Source: Candidatus Pacearchaeota archaeon (GTDB lineage: Archaea; Nanoarchaeota; Nanoarchaeia; Pacearchaeales; GW2011-AR1). From it: a stretch of DNA of 64,000 nt. Positions 8,473 to 17,437 of this stretch are shown piece after piece. The position numbers were made by a program, and so were the translations under genes. Under the pieces are notes generated by a model. It ran no database searches. It saw only the letters and a program-made list of their open reading frames with translations, and was not told the DNA's origin. Every line of letters begins with the position of its first letter. Within the stretch, counting starts at the first letter, position 1. The stretch is taken from positions 3,052 through 67,051 of the forward strand of contig NZAS01000186.1 of NCBI GenBank assembly GCA_002686195.1. The letters run 5' to 3'.

Positions 8473-8727
8473 TTAAAGCTGCTTCTTCGCGCGCCACCGG
8501 CTTCCGGCACCGCTTAAATGCTCCTCAACTAAACCCTGGTCAGCCAAGTCGTTAAGCGCCAAACGGACCCGGTGGGTGTCCCACCCGCGGTTCGCGAAAG
8601 GCCCCGTCTTCTTTACTATCTCGTCGCCATTTCGCAGCCAACCGAGCGCCTCGGCTATTCGGGCTATGGGCCTTGGACGCCCGTTGATCCTTAACAAGGT
8701 CAACACGACGCGGGCATCTTCAGGCAT
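8473..8727 (-). CDS. Small winged-helix-like DNA-binding protein (paralogue of 9923)
   Basis: 84 residues arranged as helix, helix, turn, recognition-type helix and a terminal beta hairpin: ARVVLTLLRI, then ARIAEALGW, then THRVRLALNDLADQGLVEE, then GSRWRAKK. This order matches winged-helix proteins. The protein at 9923-10174 has the same length and layout (AVLGCL, GIAQQLNWY, RVVRALSALVRQGIVTRK, GTKWVL), so the two are diverged paralogues. I infer regulation of phage transcription; the DNA target is unknown. Confidence 0.6.
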   Translation of the reverse strand: MPEDARVVLTLLRINGRPRPIARIAEALGWLRNGDEIVKKTGPFANRGWDTHRVRLALNDLADQGLVEEHLSGAGSRWRAKKQL

Positions 8728-8746
8728 CAGGTGCCGTTACGAAGGG

Positions 8747-9613
8747 CTAGCATAGGGCCTCGGTAAAAGCGTCGTCTAGCTCAACCTCGATGCACGGGCA
8801 CCTGTCCACGCGTAGTCGGGGCCAAGAAGCGTATCGGGGCTGCTTAAACGCAGCGTGAAACGTCTCCATAAGAGGCCCGACTAAGCCTTGAAGGCAGAGG
8901 AGAACATCCTCGCGATTTTCAAACGTATACGGCCTTCCACTAGGTCGAGCTTCTTTGGAGACGACCGACCAGCGTTGGGCTGAGGACTCTAACCCGCCAT
9001 AGCGGCCTTCTTGGTAACACTCCTTACACGGATAGCGTTTGTCAGCGTAGTAATAATCCAAGATCTCAGACAGAAAGAGAGCACCGCCTTCACGATAGCT
9101 CACAATGTCCTTAGGTCGTGGTTTCTCGATAATCATGTCCATGCGCTGAGCGCGGGTAAGGGCTAGCGCGCTTGGGGAATACGCCTCTGAGAGTATGTCA
9201 TGAAGCTTCTTCCGGGCGGCGTCGTTCGCGATTTTCCAGTGGCCCGCGCACCGATTAGCAGTCACGGATTCGACCAGGTACCCCGGCCTGTTGCGAAGGT
9301 CCTCAAGGTTGTTACGAAGATACAGTTCGATACTATCCCACACCTCCTGTTCCCCAAGCTCCCTGACTACGGACCTTTGGACCACACGGTGCGCGGGAAG
9401 TTGGCGGGTGTTAGCACCGACGGTGCCGCTAGTGCCGCGGATAATTTCCAACTGCATTTGCGTACCAAAGTATCCCCCGCCCTCACGAAAGGCTTTAAGG
9501 GGACTTACGTACTCTTGGTGCTTGTTAGGCAGGGTGAAGAAGAGCTCTTCTGCGCTATCTTCTTGGTATGGACGGTCAGTAAACCGCCACGTTGTGAGTG
9601 TTTCTGTAGGCAT
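8747..9613 (-). CDS. Hypothetical protein with CxxC pair, 288 aa
   Basis: The open frame extends back through a tRNA, so I place the start at the ATG at 9613, which has an AAGGAAA ribosome site. The 288-residue protein has a central helical region with basic residues and a C-K-E-C pair around residue 215 within KRYPCKECYQEGRYGG. A further CPC lies near the C-terminus. These may bind one zinc ion. No enzyme motif recognised. Confidence 0.6.
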   Translation of the reverse strand: MPTETLTTWRFTDRPYQEDSAEELFFTLPNKHQEYVSPLKAFREGGGYFGTQMQLEIIRGTSGTVGANTRQLPAHRVVQRSVVRELGEQEVWDSIELYLRNNLEDLRNRPGYLVESVTANRCAGHWKIANDAARKKLHDILSEAYSPSALALTRAQRMDMIIEKPRPKDIVSYREGGALFLSEILDYYYADKRYPCKECYQEGRYGGLESSAQRWSVVSKEARPSGRPYTFENREDVLLCLQGLVGPLMETFHAAFKQPRYASWPRLRVDRCPCIEVELDDAFTEALC

Positions 9614-9639
9614 ATGGTTTCCTTGTTGGATTGAGAAAG

Positions 9640-9712
9640 TGGGCCCTCTCGGATTTGAACCGAGGACCAGCCGGTTATGAGCCGGCGGCTCTAACCCCTG
9701 AGCTAAGGGCCC
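9640..9712 (-). tRNA. tRNA with anticodon CAT, probably tRNA-Ile2 (lysidine type)
   Basis: 73-nt cloverleaf: acceptor GGGCCCT/AGGGCCC, anticodon stem GCCGG/CCGGC, and loop CTCATAA. The D-arm and variable region (TTAGCTCAG..GGTTAGAGC and TGGTC) look more like bacterial tRNA-Ile2, which reads AUA after lysidine modification, than elongator tRNA-Met. A Met identity remains possible. Confidence 0.88.
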
Positions 9713-9922
9713 TTGTAGTTCTACGGACTTCATTAAGTCGTAACCGATACACGGTTGGGACTTGTTGAGGTGTACCTCTCCCACACATGACCGCGTAGCG
9801 CGGCCTTATCACTTTTGATTGCTAGAACTTTGTTGATCTACGTACTTGAGCACCCAAAGGAGTGGTCGGTTAAACGTAATTTTCCTTAAATTTCGTTTAC
9901 CGCCACCTGAGGGATCTCAGGT

Positions 9923-10174
9923 TTATCTGCAACAGCCCTTGCTGTCTTTGGAAAGGACCCACTTGGTCCCGTCTGCGCTTACCTTCCGAGTGACTATGCC
10001 CTGACGAACGAGCGCGGATAGTGCTCTCACTACGCGCGTTTCGTGGGCGCCCTGACGTTTTGCCGATACGTCACTCTGGTGGTACCAGTTTAATTGTTGT
10101 GCGATGCCTTTAGCTGTCTTAGGAACCCGGGACGTTTTCAGACATCCAAGAACTGCTGTGATGTCGTCATCCAT
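9923..10174 (-). CDS. Small winged-helix-like DNA-binding protein (paralogue of 8473)
   Basis: A longer TTG-initiated frame is possible, but the AGAGGA site six bases before the ATG at 10174, and the length match with its paralogue, favour an 83-residue product. Layout: helix (DDITAVLGCL), helix (AKGIAQQLNWY), recognition-type helix (ETRVVRALSALVRQGIVTRK), wing (GTKWVL). It is the first gene of the minus-strand operon, opposite the baseplate operon, so it may be a regulator of this switch region; that is inference. Confidence 0.6.
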   Translation of the reverse strand: MDDDITAVLGCLKTSRVPKTAKGIAQQLNWYHQSDVSAKRQGAHETRVVRALSALVRQGIVTRKVSADGTKWVLSKDSKGCCR

Positions 10175-10316
10175 CTGGGGTCCTCTGTTGGCTGTATTAG
10201 GCAATTTCCTAACTACAGCGGATGCCGCCGCGAGCTTATTTTCTAGGTACCGCTTCAAGCTAAAACTAACCTTAGTGGGGTAATTTTATGTTCGGAAGCT
10301 TTTAGAGCCTACCATA

Positions 10317-10349
10317 TACTTATACCTAAAAAGACCCTAGAATTTAGGT
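10317..10349 (-). promoter_or_regulatory. Putative minus-strand promoter, TATAAG-type
   Basis: Read on the minus strand, GTATAAGTA matches the 3' block of the two-block promoter seen at 60118, 62934 and 63910. A weaker match to the 5' block (ACCTAAATT against GCGCAAATC, five of nine) sits at exactly the same 15-base spacing. It would transcribe the gene at 10174. TATAAGTA also resembles T4-type late promoter boxes. Confidence 0.4.
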
Positions 10350-10370
10350 CCTAAAGCACAGCAGGTTGAA

Positions 10371-11906
10371 ATGGCGACACAGAATTCTCCACTACCCGCG
10401 GGCACCTATTTAGCGCAAGTTACGCGCGTAAATCCCCGCTTATACTCGATACGTGTGGCCGTGGATGGTCACGGTGATCAAGAACAAGACGTGCGGATAC
10501 TGTCAGCCTTGAATGATGCAGACCTTCGGGGAGGTGTTAAGCACCTGCCCAAGATAGGAACCGAGGGCATTGTTTTAGCTGGAACGCCGGGAGCACCCCT
10601 AGTGTGGTTAGGCTGCGTAAACAATGCCAGCGAAGAGCCTGCGGACACGGGTGAGGAACTCAGCGAGTTTGAACTCAACATATCTGAGCGCGCGCCTTCA
10701 GTATTAGACCCGAAATTCGCGGGTGACGATCCCTACTTCAGCAAGGTAGGGGACACCAGCTTCAGAGCGGGACAGGCTAAAGACGTACTGCCCGGGGACT
10801 GGGCCGTAACAGGTACTGACGGTAACGCGGTAGGTGTTTACGACGGAGGTGTCACAGTTTTTAAGGCCAGTGACCTAGCGCAGATCGTAGGGTCCAAGGT
10901 TGGAGATTTGATTCGCATCGTTGCATCCCGCTTTCAGCTCATGACGGATTTTGGGGAACTCCGATTTGAATCTGACAAAGACCGCGCGTGGATGGAGTTT
11001 TCGGGCAACAGCGACAAGAAGGCTGGAAACCCGCTAGGCAAGAACGCGTCAAAGATAGAAATGGAGCTTGGCTCCAGAGACAGCCTTTTTAAGCTCTCTG
11101 TCGTGGAAGGGTCGGAAACAAAAGCCAAGCTAGAAATAAACCAAAACGGCGAGATAGTCCTGCAGGGCGTTAAGATAATTGAAGAGACGCCTGCGGGAAC
11201 CAAGACCCTGGGTGCTAGCGTAACGGACGCCATTTCCGCTGATAGAACCGTTAAGATCGATGGCGCTGACACCACCACCTCCAATAAGCAGGTAACTACG
11301 ACCGGCACGTATGAAATGAATGTCGATCGAGGCTCACATTCCACGACGGTCCCCAACGGGGCCGTGTATACCACGGGTAGCAAATGCGTTGAGAAATGGC
11401 TGGGGTACGATCCCAAGGCAGATGCTGTGCCAGCTCCCTCTTTGATCAGCGGTAAATCTGTGAGCGTGGTTACTGGTGATTACGATATCAACGTAGGGGA
11501 TCCCCTGGAGGGTGGTGTAATAGCTGCGCGACCCACGATGAATATCAATGCGTGGCAAGGGGACGTGAACATCACTGCAGGGCCTCTGGGACCTGCTTCT
11601 GTCATCATAAGTGCTCCGGGAGCGCCCAGCCCTCTTGGAGCGGGTGCGGGAATTGTATTGAACTCTCCGCTCGTGACGCTAGGAGGTGTCCCCGGAAATC
11701 CCTACGCAGTGCCTGGATCCATGGCTGTATGTAAGTGGGAAGCTTTGATGCTGTACCTGGAAGCACTCCATGTCCTGCTGGAAACCCACATACACGGCAC
11801 AGGCGTTGGGCCATCCTCACCCCCCATCGGGGCTCCCGCGTTCTTTAATCCCGCGTTTTCCTTGGCGAGTGCCATCATGTCCACAACGACCCGGGTTGTC
11901 TTATGA
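10371..11906 (+). CDS. Baseplate central spike/hub protein (gpV/gp5-like)
   Basis: 511 residues. The N-terminus (about residues 8-80: GTYLAQVTRVNPRLYSIRVAV, later LPKIGTEGIVLAG) fits the OB-fold of tail-spike hub proteins. The middle contains short beta repeats. The C-terminus has THIHGTGVGPSSPP-type residues (H-x-H-x-T/G-x-G-x-S-x-P) typical of phage baseplate spike tails. The protein should sit at the tip of the tail tube and pierce the cell surface. It heads the baseplate operon, with an ATGA overlap to the next gene. Confidence 0.72.
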   Translation: MATQNSPLPAGTYLAQVTRVNPRLYSIRVAVDGHGDQEQDVRILSALNDADLRGGVKHLPKIGTEGIVLAGTPGAPLVWLGCVNNASEEPADTGEELSEFELNISERAPSVLDPKFAGDDPYFSKVGDTSFRAGQAKDVLPGDWAVTGTDGNAVGVYDGGVTVFKASDLAQIVGSKVGDLIRIVASRFQLMTDFGELRFESDKDRAWMEFSGNSDKKAGNPLGKNASKIEMELGSRDSLFKLSVVEGSETKAKLEINQNGEIVLQGVKIIEETPAGTKTLGASVTDAISADRTVKIDGADTTTSNKQVTTTGTYEMNVDRGSHSTTVPNGAVYTTGSKCVEKWLGYDPKADAVPAPSLISGKSVSVVTGDYDINVGDPLEGGVIAARPTMNINAWQGDVNITAGPLGPASVIISAPGAPSPLGAGAGIVLNSPLVTLGGVPGNPYAVPGSMAVCKWEALMLYLEALHVLLETHIHGTGVGPSSPPIGAPAFFNPAFSLASAIMSTTTRVVL

Positions 11907-12124
11907 GCGACCCAAAAGACAAAACTGACGCTGAACGTTTGTTTGAGGAGATACGCGTACAAGACCATATTGGTAATGAGGTGCCCTTGAGAGGTTTGCT
12001 GCGTGACACGCAATCCCTGACCAGCCAGTTGGTTGCAGAACGCATCAACCATCATGTCAATGAACTACAACGCGTTACCGAAGAACTGAAGCGTAAACAG
12101 CGCCTAAGCAAGTACAGGAAATAG
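11903..12124 (+). CDS. Small charged helical protein in baseplate operon, 73 aa
   Basis: 73 residues, almost wholly predicted helix with alternating K/E/R and leucines (ELQRVTEELKRKQRLSKYRK at the C-terminus). The start overlaps the stop of the spike gene by four bases, and its own TAG overlaps the GTG of the next gene. A small structural or assembly protein of the baseplate is plausible; no family recognised. Confidence 0.6.
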   Translation: MSDPKDKTDAERLFEEIRVQDHIGNEVPLRGLLRDTQSLTSQLVAERINHHVNELQRVTEELKRKQRLSKYRK

Positions 12125-14622
12125 TGCCCTTCTCCACCGACTTAGAAGATTGGCGAAAGAGCACCGCTAATGTCCGTTTGGGCTTTGACGCGCGCATGGA
12201 CCCGGTGTACGGCGGATCAGTGGAGCTGCCTTTCACGGAAGCCCGCAAAAACTACATACGGGACAACAATCAAAAAGAGCCTATAGCGGCGTCTTACGAC
12301 AAAAACAACGCCTGGTACGACGGAGAAACCGGCGCTAGTCAAATGCTAGCGTCTCCCGACTTGGCAGACATGGACGGCTACAGAGACTTTTTCGGGGACT
12401 GGGACGTAAGCGCCTGGCAGTGGGAAGGTCTTGAACTGACGATCCCCACGGGCTTGGAAAGCGTTGTAACAAAAGTCCAAGAGGGGATAGAACAAGTAGT
12501 CGCGCTGCTTGAGCTGATACAAGCCATTCTGGAATTTTTGCTGAAGGTAGCCCTGGCTTTCGGCAGTTTGCTATTGACCGTAGTACAAGAACTTCAGCGT
12601 GTCTTGGACGAACTTCTAGGCGTAGTTCAGGGTAAAACGGCTTTGCACGGTATTTGGATACCTCCGCAAATACCGCCGGGTAGTAAAGTAAAAGAACGGT
12701 ATGAACTGCTTACGGACACCAGTACGTACCTACAAGACCGCCTAGAATCCGGGCTGGAAAAACAGCTTAACGACTTTAGCGGGAGCCCCGAGAAGCTAAG
12801 CCTGGACTGGAGCAACTATAACTTCGCAGACGCCATGGCCATGGACGTGCCCACCGCAGGAGGGACAGACGGGTTTATTCAAGCTGTAGAGCGGTCCATG
12901 AATGACACGCTGGACTCAAGCCGCCCACAATTCGGCACCAGCGCTTGGGTGGCCGGTCTGTACCTGGTTTACGGCGGAACAGACCTGACACTGATTCTTG
13001 AGCTGTGGGAGTTACTTAAGGAACTCTTCTCGGACCTAGCAAAAACAGAAGACCCCTTACGCCCGGAACCTGTCAAAGGGTTTACCGTAAGAACCAAAGG
13101 GACGGGCGCTAAGGTGTCTATGGTGGCTGGGGGGCGGGTACCTGCAGATATACAGGTTGTCGCCAAGTGGAAGTACCCCGACGTGGACCCCCCAAACTTG
13201 CTCGAGTGGGCTCACAGTGTGTTTTCGGATCAAGGGCAGCAAAAGAAATGGCTACCCACCAGCGACGTGTTGTACCGCTGCGTCAATTACAAAAACATGC
13301 CCAAAGCGCAACGCGACCTGCTTAATGAACAATTGGACATACAAAAATTTGCATTCCAAGGTGTCCTACACCCCTTGTTTGCGGCTGAAAACGCTGCTGG
13401 GAAGCCTATCAAGCAAAAGTATTCCTGGTCTTCGGGACCGGGCGGCGGAGATCCACAGCTCACCATAAAAAAGTCCAGCTCGAGTCTGGCGGACAACGAC
13501 CTGCTGTTCGACCTGACGCCCATAGGTACGCTGGGGGGTATCATAAAGCTGAAGGCTGAGTTCACCGACGACACACCACAGAGCGCGAACACGGAAGGAT
13601 CGGAAGTTGATGTAAAGGACGTAGGCGTACTCTACCGGGTAGGTAGGACCTACACGCTTTACGAGCGGGATGACTCCGGAACGACAGCTATTGGGGAGCT
13701 CAATGAAGGTTGGACAAAAGCGGTGGGTAGCGATGGCGAGGATGTCACCGTAGAAGTATCTTCGCCGGCCCTTTCCGTAGATTGGGACAAGGGTACCTCA
13801 AGTAGCACGGGCATAGCTCCTGACTGGACCAAGTACGGATCCATAGGAGACCTTCTCAAAGGCACAGGGTTGGAGGAAACGTTAGTTGAGCTAGCGGAAT
13901 TCTTAAAAGACTTCGAAGAATCGCTCCAAGACTCCGTAAAAGAGCTTAAAAAGTTTGTGGAGGCGCACATACGAGAGATTAAACGCTGGATACGCGTTGG
14001 AAAGCGTATAAATGCGTTGCTAGAACAGCTCAAGGCCCTTCTTTCCCCCAAAGCGGGTATTCACGCTCTTATGTTCTTTGGGAAAGGGGGAAATGAGTTC
14101 GCCCTGAACGTGTTCAAACAATCCATAGCGCTTTCGCCAGACCCCGAGCCTAATGTGGGCCTACTAGATGTGCTAGTGGATGGCCTGGACGTCAAAAGAG
14201 GCGTGTTGGACCCGGAGGCGGAGAGGACCGCCAAGTTGTCCGATGTATCTTTGTTCAAGAATAAGCAGATACCCAACCTAGGGCCTGAAACGCTGTGTGG
14301 TGGGTATATGGCCATAGGCGGCGACGAATCCCTGGAGGCCATCAGAGAACTAATAGGGCTTATCATGCTTCTTTTTGGGGGAGACGAGGGAAGTGCGGAA
14401 GATCCCAGCAAAAAAGCCATAGACGCAGTGGGCCCTGACCCCGACGATGACAAAGAGGAAAAGTTCGGACGTCCAAAGCAGCGCACAACCACCACTTTTG
14501 ATCTGGGCATGGGAGTTACCACGGGTGTTTCCCCCGAAGACACCGTAACGACGTCGGAAACAATGTTTACACCCGATATGGCTTCGACTACGAATGAAGA
14601 GGACAAGGAGGAGGCATGCTAG
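12124..14622 (+). CDS. Large baseplate/tail-associated protein, 832 aa
   Basis: GTG start overlapping the preceding stop. Residues about 115-165 form a long, strongly hydrophobic amphipathic helix region (IQAILEFLLKVALAFGSLL). Residues about 590-650 form a coiled coil rich in E, K and L. The C-terminus is acidic and low-complexity (D/E/T/S). Size and place after the spike gene suggest a baseplate or tail-tip component. ATA isoleucine codons are frequent here, which fits the phage's two AUA-reading tRNAs. No sequence family recognised. Confidence 0.55.
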   Translation: MPFSTDLEDWRKSTANVRLGFDARMDPVYGGSVELPFTEARKNYIRDNNQKEPIAASYDKNNAWYDGETGASQMLASPDLADMDGYRDFFGDWDVSAWQWEGLELTIPTGLESVVTKVQEGIEQVVALLELIQAILEFLLKVALAFGSLLLTVVQELQRVLDELLGVVQGKTALHGIWIPPQIPPGSKVKERYELLTDTSTYLQDRLESGLEKQLNDFSGSPEKLSLDWSNYNFADAMAMDVPTAGGTDGFIQAVERSMNDTLDSSRPQFGTSAWVAGLYLVYGGTDLTLILELWELLKELFSDLAKTEDPLRPEPVKGFTVRTKGTGAKVSMVAGGRVPADIQVVAKWKYPDVDPPNLLEWAHSVFSDQGQQKKWLPTSDVLYRCVNYKNMPKAQRDLLNEQLDIQKFAFQGVLHPLFAAENAAGKPIKQKYSWSSGPGGGDPQLTIKKSSSSLADNDLLFDLTPIGTLGGIIKLKAEFTDDTPQSANTEGSEVDVKDVGVLYRVGRTYTLYERDDSGTTAIGELNEGWTKAVGSDGEDVTVEVSSPALSVDWDKGTSSSTGIAPDWTKYGSIGDLLKGTGLEETLVELAEFLKDFEESLQDSVKELKKFVEAHIREIKRWIRVGKRINALLEQLKALLSPKAGIHALMFFGKGGNEFALNVFKQSIALSPDPEPNVGLLDVLVDGLDVKRGVLDPEAERTAKLSDVSLFKNKQIPNLGPETLCGGYMAIGGDESLEAIRELIGLIMLLFGGDEGSAEDPSKKAIDAVGPDPDDDKEEKFGRPKQRTTTTFDLGMGVTTGVSPEDTVTTSETMFTPDMASTTNEEDKEEAC

Positions 14623-14792
14623 TCAAGTACGGCGTAGTGGAAGGCGAAGAAGAAGAGATCACCACTGAGACGCTGCTCAAGAAAGAGATCAAGTTGAAGC
14701 GCAAAGCAGCTCTGGACGAGCGCACCAAGACACCAGCACCCGGTCCTAACCGGTATCCCACTAGCGGAAACCCTAAAGGGATTAAATACTAG
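14616..14792 (+). CDS. Small hypothetical protein, 58 aa
   Basis: Short frame with a strong AAGGAGGAGG ribosome site and an ATG overlapping the end of the large baseplate gene. It is acidic at the N-terminus (VEGEEEEITTETLL), basic in the middle (KEIKLKRKAAL) and proline-rich at the end. It is the last gene of this plus operon and its 3' end overlaps the convergent gene at 14782 by 11 bases. Confidence 0.65.
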   Translation: MLVKYGVVEGEEEEITTETLLKKEIKLKRKAALDERTKTPAPGPNRYPTSGNPKGIKY

Positions 14793-15072
14793 GCACCTTG
14801 GAAATTATGGGGATCCCTCCCCCACCTATGAGCTGTGTCCCAAACTCCACGTAGCGAAGAGACGTGTTTTTCCTGCGAAACTCTACGCGCGTTCCTGCGC
14901 TTCCCTCAGACTCGACAACTCGCCAGCCATACAGCTCAGAAACAAGTACGTTGTCGTAGTCTTTATGCTCTATGTAGTAGTGCCCCACGCCTCGTTTGGC
15001 GAAGCTCCAAGCTAGCCTTACTAGTAGGGGGGTTAGCCCTATACGGTGCGTTACTAGAGTATCTTCTCGCAT
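14782..15072 (-). CDS. Hypothetical protein, 96 aa
   Basis: Basic mixed alpha/beta protein (IGLTPLLVRLAWSFAKRG, then strands VLVSELYGWRVVES). It starts a few bases after the stop of the metallopeptidase gene, so they form one operon. It converges on the plus-strand baseplate operon with an 11-base overlap. Function unknown. Confidence 0.55.
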   Translation of the reverse strand: MREDTLVTHRIGLTPLLVRLAWSFAKRGVGHYYIEHKDYDNVLVSELYGWRVVESEGSAGTRVEFRRKNTSLRYVEFGTQLIGGGGIPIISKVPSI

Positions 15073-15076
15073 ATAT

Positions 15077-15748
15077 CTAAGAGCGGGTGTGCCTCTTAAC
15101 GATGTCTAGTACGTCATTGAGCCAAGCTTCGGAATGCCGTTCCTCCATAAGGGTTTGCTTCCCCGCAGAAGACAATACTCCGTATATCTTATCACCATCT
15201 CGGCACATCCAGTAGTACGACGGTCCCGTAAAGACTTTGGTAGCCCCCTCAATAAACTCTACCGCTATCTCTTCCTCCTCGAAGCAACGCAGCGACACGT
15301 TTATCTTATAGCCACGTAGCTCCCAGTAGGCGCGTTTGGTGGGTATCCCCGGGATCAGAGCCGCCAAAGCAAGCAGGAACCACAGAAAGTGCAGGTTCCA
15401 GAAGGCTCCCAAAGCTAAAAAAGAGGGTAGGGCAAGTATCTGTGGAGCTATGTACGTAAAGGGAAACATAAAGGGGTGGTCACACCTGTCCAACACGTGT
15501 TGGAGCTCGTGCGCCATTGTTGAAAATTTACCTCGGGCACTTTTTTTGGCCCAAACCTCGCGAGGCCACCATACGTTCTTACCCAGGGTAGTTATGAAGC
15601 CTGTCATGTATCGGTCATTAAAGGGTTTGAGGAGGAGACCGATGAACCGCTGGGTTCTCGAGGTGTCTTTCATGAGTATCTGAACACCCAAAGCAGCTTG
15701 TTTTTGTTCAAGTTCTTTGTACGCAGCATCCCAATCAATCTTCCGCAT
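15077..15748 (-). CDS. Membrane-anchored zinc metallopeptidase-like protein (HExxH)
   Basis: 223 residues with MAHELQHVLDR near residue 78, the HExxH zinc-protease signature. Two adjacent hydrophobic helices follow (about residues 95-135: QILALPSFLALGAFW, LHFLWFLLALAALIPG). A glutamate-rich stretch (FEEEEIAVEF) could supply the third ligand. The architecture recalls M48-type or SprT-like peptidases at the membrane. GGAGGAG precedes the ATG. It may process host or phage membrane proteins; the substrate is unknown. Confidence 0.65.
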   Translation of the reverse strand: MRKIDWDAAYKELEQKQAALGVQILMKDTSRTQRFIGLLLKPFNDRYMTGFITTLGKNVWWPREVWAKKSARGKFSTMAHELQHVLDRCDHPFMFPFTYIAPQILALPSFLALGAFWNLHFLWFLLALAALIPGIPTKRAYWELRGYKINVSLRCFEEEEIAVEFIEGATKVFTGPSYYWMCRDGDKIYGVLSSAGKQTLMEERHSEAWLNDVLDIVKRHTRS

Positions 15749-16001
15749 CGGTCTCCTCCTCTACTACGCATATAACGCGACTGGTTTCTTCAGGAAGTCT
15801 TCCTTCCCGCACCATTTGCGCCGCTAGCGCCAGTAGGCATTCGCGGCTGCAAAATGATGCGTCTAAGAACCGCATCTCTCGTAATACGTGTCCCTGGTTA
15901 TCTAGCGCTGTTAGGAGTGCTCCACTAAGCATGGGAGTGTCCGCACTTGCCGAACAACTTTTATTTACACACTTAGTTGAGGGGTGAAGTGTCCCTGACA
16001 C
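15735..16001 (-). CDS. Cysteine-containing hypothetical protein, 88 aa
   Basis: GTG start with an AAGG site. Four cysteines (CVNKSC early, FCSREC near residue 50) could form a zinc site of treble-clef type, the second pair in a helix start as in MYM/TRASH-like fingers. The tail is acidic. It overlaps both neighbours by 14-29 bases. Function unknown. Confidence 0.55.
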   Translation of the reverse strand: MSGTLHPSTKCVNKSCSASADTPMLSGALLTALDNQGHVLREMRFLDASFCSRECLLALAAQMVREGRLPEETSRVICVVEEETDAED

Positions 16002-16488
16002 TGCCTTTTTCCCACTCTAAGGCCAACGGTCCGTCAGCTTTCCCGTACAACACCCGTATTCTTTGCTGGGAACCAAGACGTTCACCAACATACTTGATGT
16101 CCTCAATTAAGTCTTCCAGCCGGTAAGTATCAGGAACTGGCTGACTAGTCGCTATAATTCCGGTGTCGGTCAGCAACCGCGCTTTATGCAACATCCAGGA
16201 GCGGAAGATTGCACGATTTCGTAGGCGTTCTTCTATCAAGCTATGGCCGCCAGCTTGCTCAACGCTATCAGCGACCGCTGATATAAGATTATCACTTGGC
16301 AAATCGTGAATCTCGAACTCCTCAGCCAGAGACCCTTCCGGGAAAGTTCCCCGCAATTCAGGAATGACTTCCTCTAAGGGCTTGTTCATGTCCTCAGCAG
16401 GTATGACGATGGTCACGACCTCTTCGGAAACAAGGACGCTTACCCGAAGAACTTGCAAGCTACACATCTCCCCTATCGATAGACACAC
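15973..16488 (-). CDS. Hypothetical protein, up to 171 aa (start uncertain)
   Basis: The frame opens at 16488, but a GGGGAG site nine bases before a TTG codon suggests a start some 10 codons later, at LQVLRVSVLVSEE. The product is acidic, strand-rich at the N-terminus and helical after residue 60. It overlaps the downstream gene by 29 bases. No family recognised. Confidence 0.5.
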   Translation of the reverse strand: MCLSIGEMCSLQVLRVSVLVSEEVVTIVIPAEDMNKPLEEVIPELRGTFPEGSLAEEFEIHDLPSDNLISAVADSVEQAGGHSLIEERLRNRAIFRSWMLHKARLLTDTGIIATSQPVPDTYRLEDLIEDIKYVGERLGSQQRIRVLYGKADGPLALEWEKGSVRDTSPLN

Positions 16489-17053
16489 GCTCCCAAGTGG
16501 CGGAGTCTGCGCGTATGGTCATAGAAAACCACCCATTAGCACGCATAAGAGCACGTAGCGTATCAATAGCCAACTGAGCAGGGCTATGCGGCTTTGCACT
16601 AACAGCGTCAACAGCCGCATCGGGCACTACAGAAACCTTCTGGACGCGTTTGCCCTTGGTTTTCTTAGGGGGTTGATTGGAAGTAACGGTTGCCATGTTT
16701 AAGGTCGCGCTCCTCCCGTTGGAAGAAGCCGCTTCGAACTGCGAGCGTACAAAAAGCTTTTCAAACTCTTTACGCGGCATACGGTGCTTAGAGGGCTTCA
16801 AGCCCTTATCAGGCAATCCGTACAAGCGATTAATACTGCGCCGTACTTCCCCTATGAGCGTCAAATCGGGCGACAGCTTACGCGAATTTAGAGCAACTCG
16901 TAGGTCCGCGTTAGTCAGGCTCGGATTGCCGTCCAACAGATCCCAAATTATGTGCAATTTGTTTACTTTAGCCGGGCGGGTCTTGTGATACTCCGCCGCT
17001 TCTTGCTTGGATATAAAATATTCAACAGGTTGTGCGTACGCTGTTCCAGCCAT
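16460..17053 (-). CDS. Hypothetical protein, 197 aa
   Basis: Starts at an ATG with a GAGGAGGG site. The N-terminal half has helix-turn-helix-like spacing (LTNADLRVALNSRKLSPDL, then IGEVRRSINRLYGLP), followed by a basic K/P-rich linker (QPPKKTKGKRVQK) and a helical C-terminus. A DNA-binding role is possible from the basic linker, but no family is recognised. Confidence 0.55.
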   Translation of the reverse strand: MAGTAYAQPVEYFISKQEAAEYHKTRPAKVNKLHIIWDLLDGNPSLTNADLRVALNSRKLSPDLTLIGEVRRSINRLYGLPDKGLKPSKHRMPRKEFEKLFVRSQFEAASSNGRSATLNMATVTSNQPPKKTKGKRVQKVSVVPDAAVDAVSAKPHSPAQLAIDTLRALMRANGWFSMTIRADSATWERVSIDRGDV

Positions 17054-17062
17054 TTACCCTCC

Positions 17063-17437
17063 TCAAGGGAATATCTTCCGTATCAAATTGCCAACACTAA
17101 GCTCTGCCGATAATTTTCCGGTATACCGCGAAGTGTGGAACACCAAATTGTAGTGCTTCAATATGAGCACTACGCGATTCCTTTTAACGTTTACTACTAC
17201 AACCGTCTCACCGTTTTTCAGCTTATACGCAATGGCGAGATACTCTCGTATGTCTCTATTAAGCTGTCGTAAATCCGCGCCCTCTATCCAGCCTACTATC
17301 CGGCCTTTAGAGTCAGGTCTTGACGGCCAGACTTCATCGATGTCCAACCAGTCTGGTAGTAACCCTTTTCTGCGTTTTACGAGTCTCAGCAAGTGCTCCG
17401 GGGTTTCATCCCCTGAAGTCACTATCACGGTGTCCAC
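17063..17437 (-). CDS. Hypothetical protein, 124 aa
   Basis: GTG start with an AAGGAGGG site. Strand-rich C-terminal half (GETVVVVNVKRNRVVLILKH). It ends nine bases before the start of the next gene in the operon. No recognised domain. Confidence 0.55.
   Translation of the reverse strand: MDTVIVTSGDETPEHLLRLVKRRKGLLPDWLDIDEVWPSRPDSKGRIVGWIEGADLRQLNRDIREYLAIAYKLKNGETVVVVNVKRNRVVLILKHYNLVFHTSRYTGKLSAELSVGNLIRKIFP

Noticed and set aside
9614..9784. N-terminal extension of the 8747 gene
   Set aside because: It reads through the CAT tRNA; the ATG at 9613 has a clear ribosome site.
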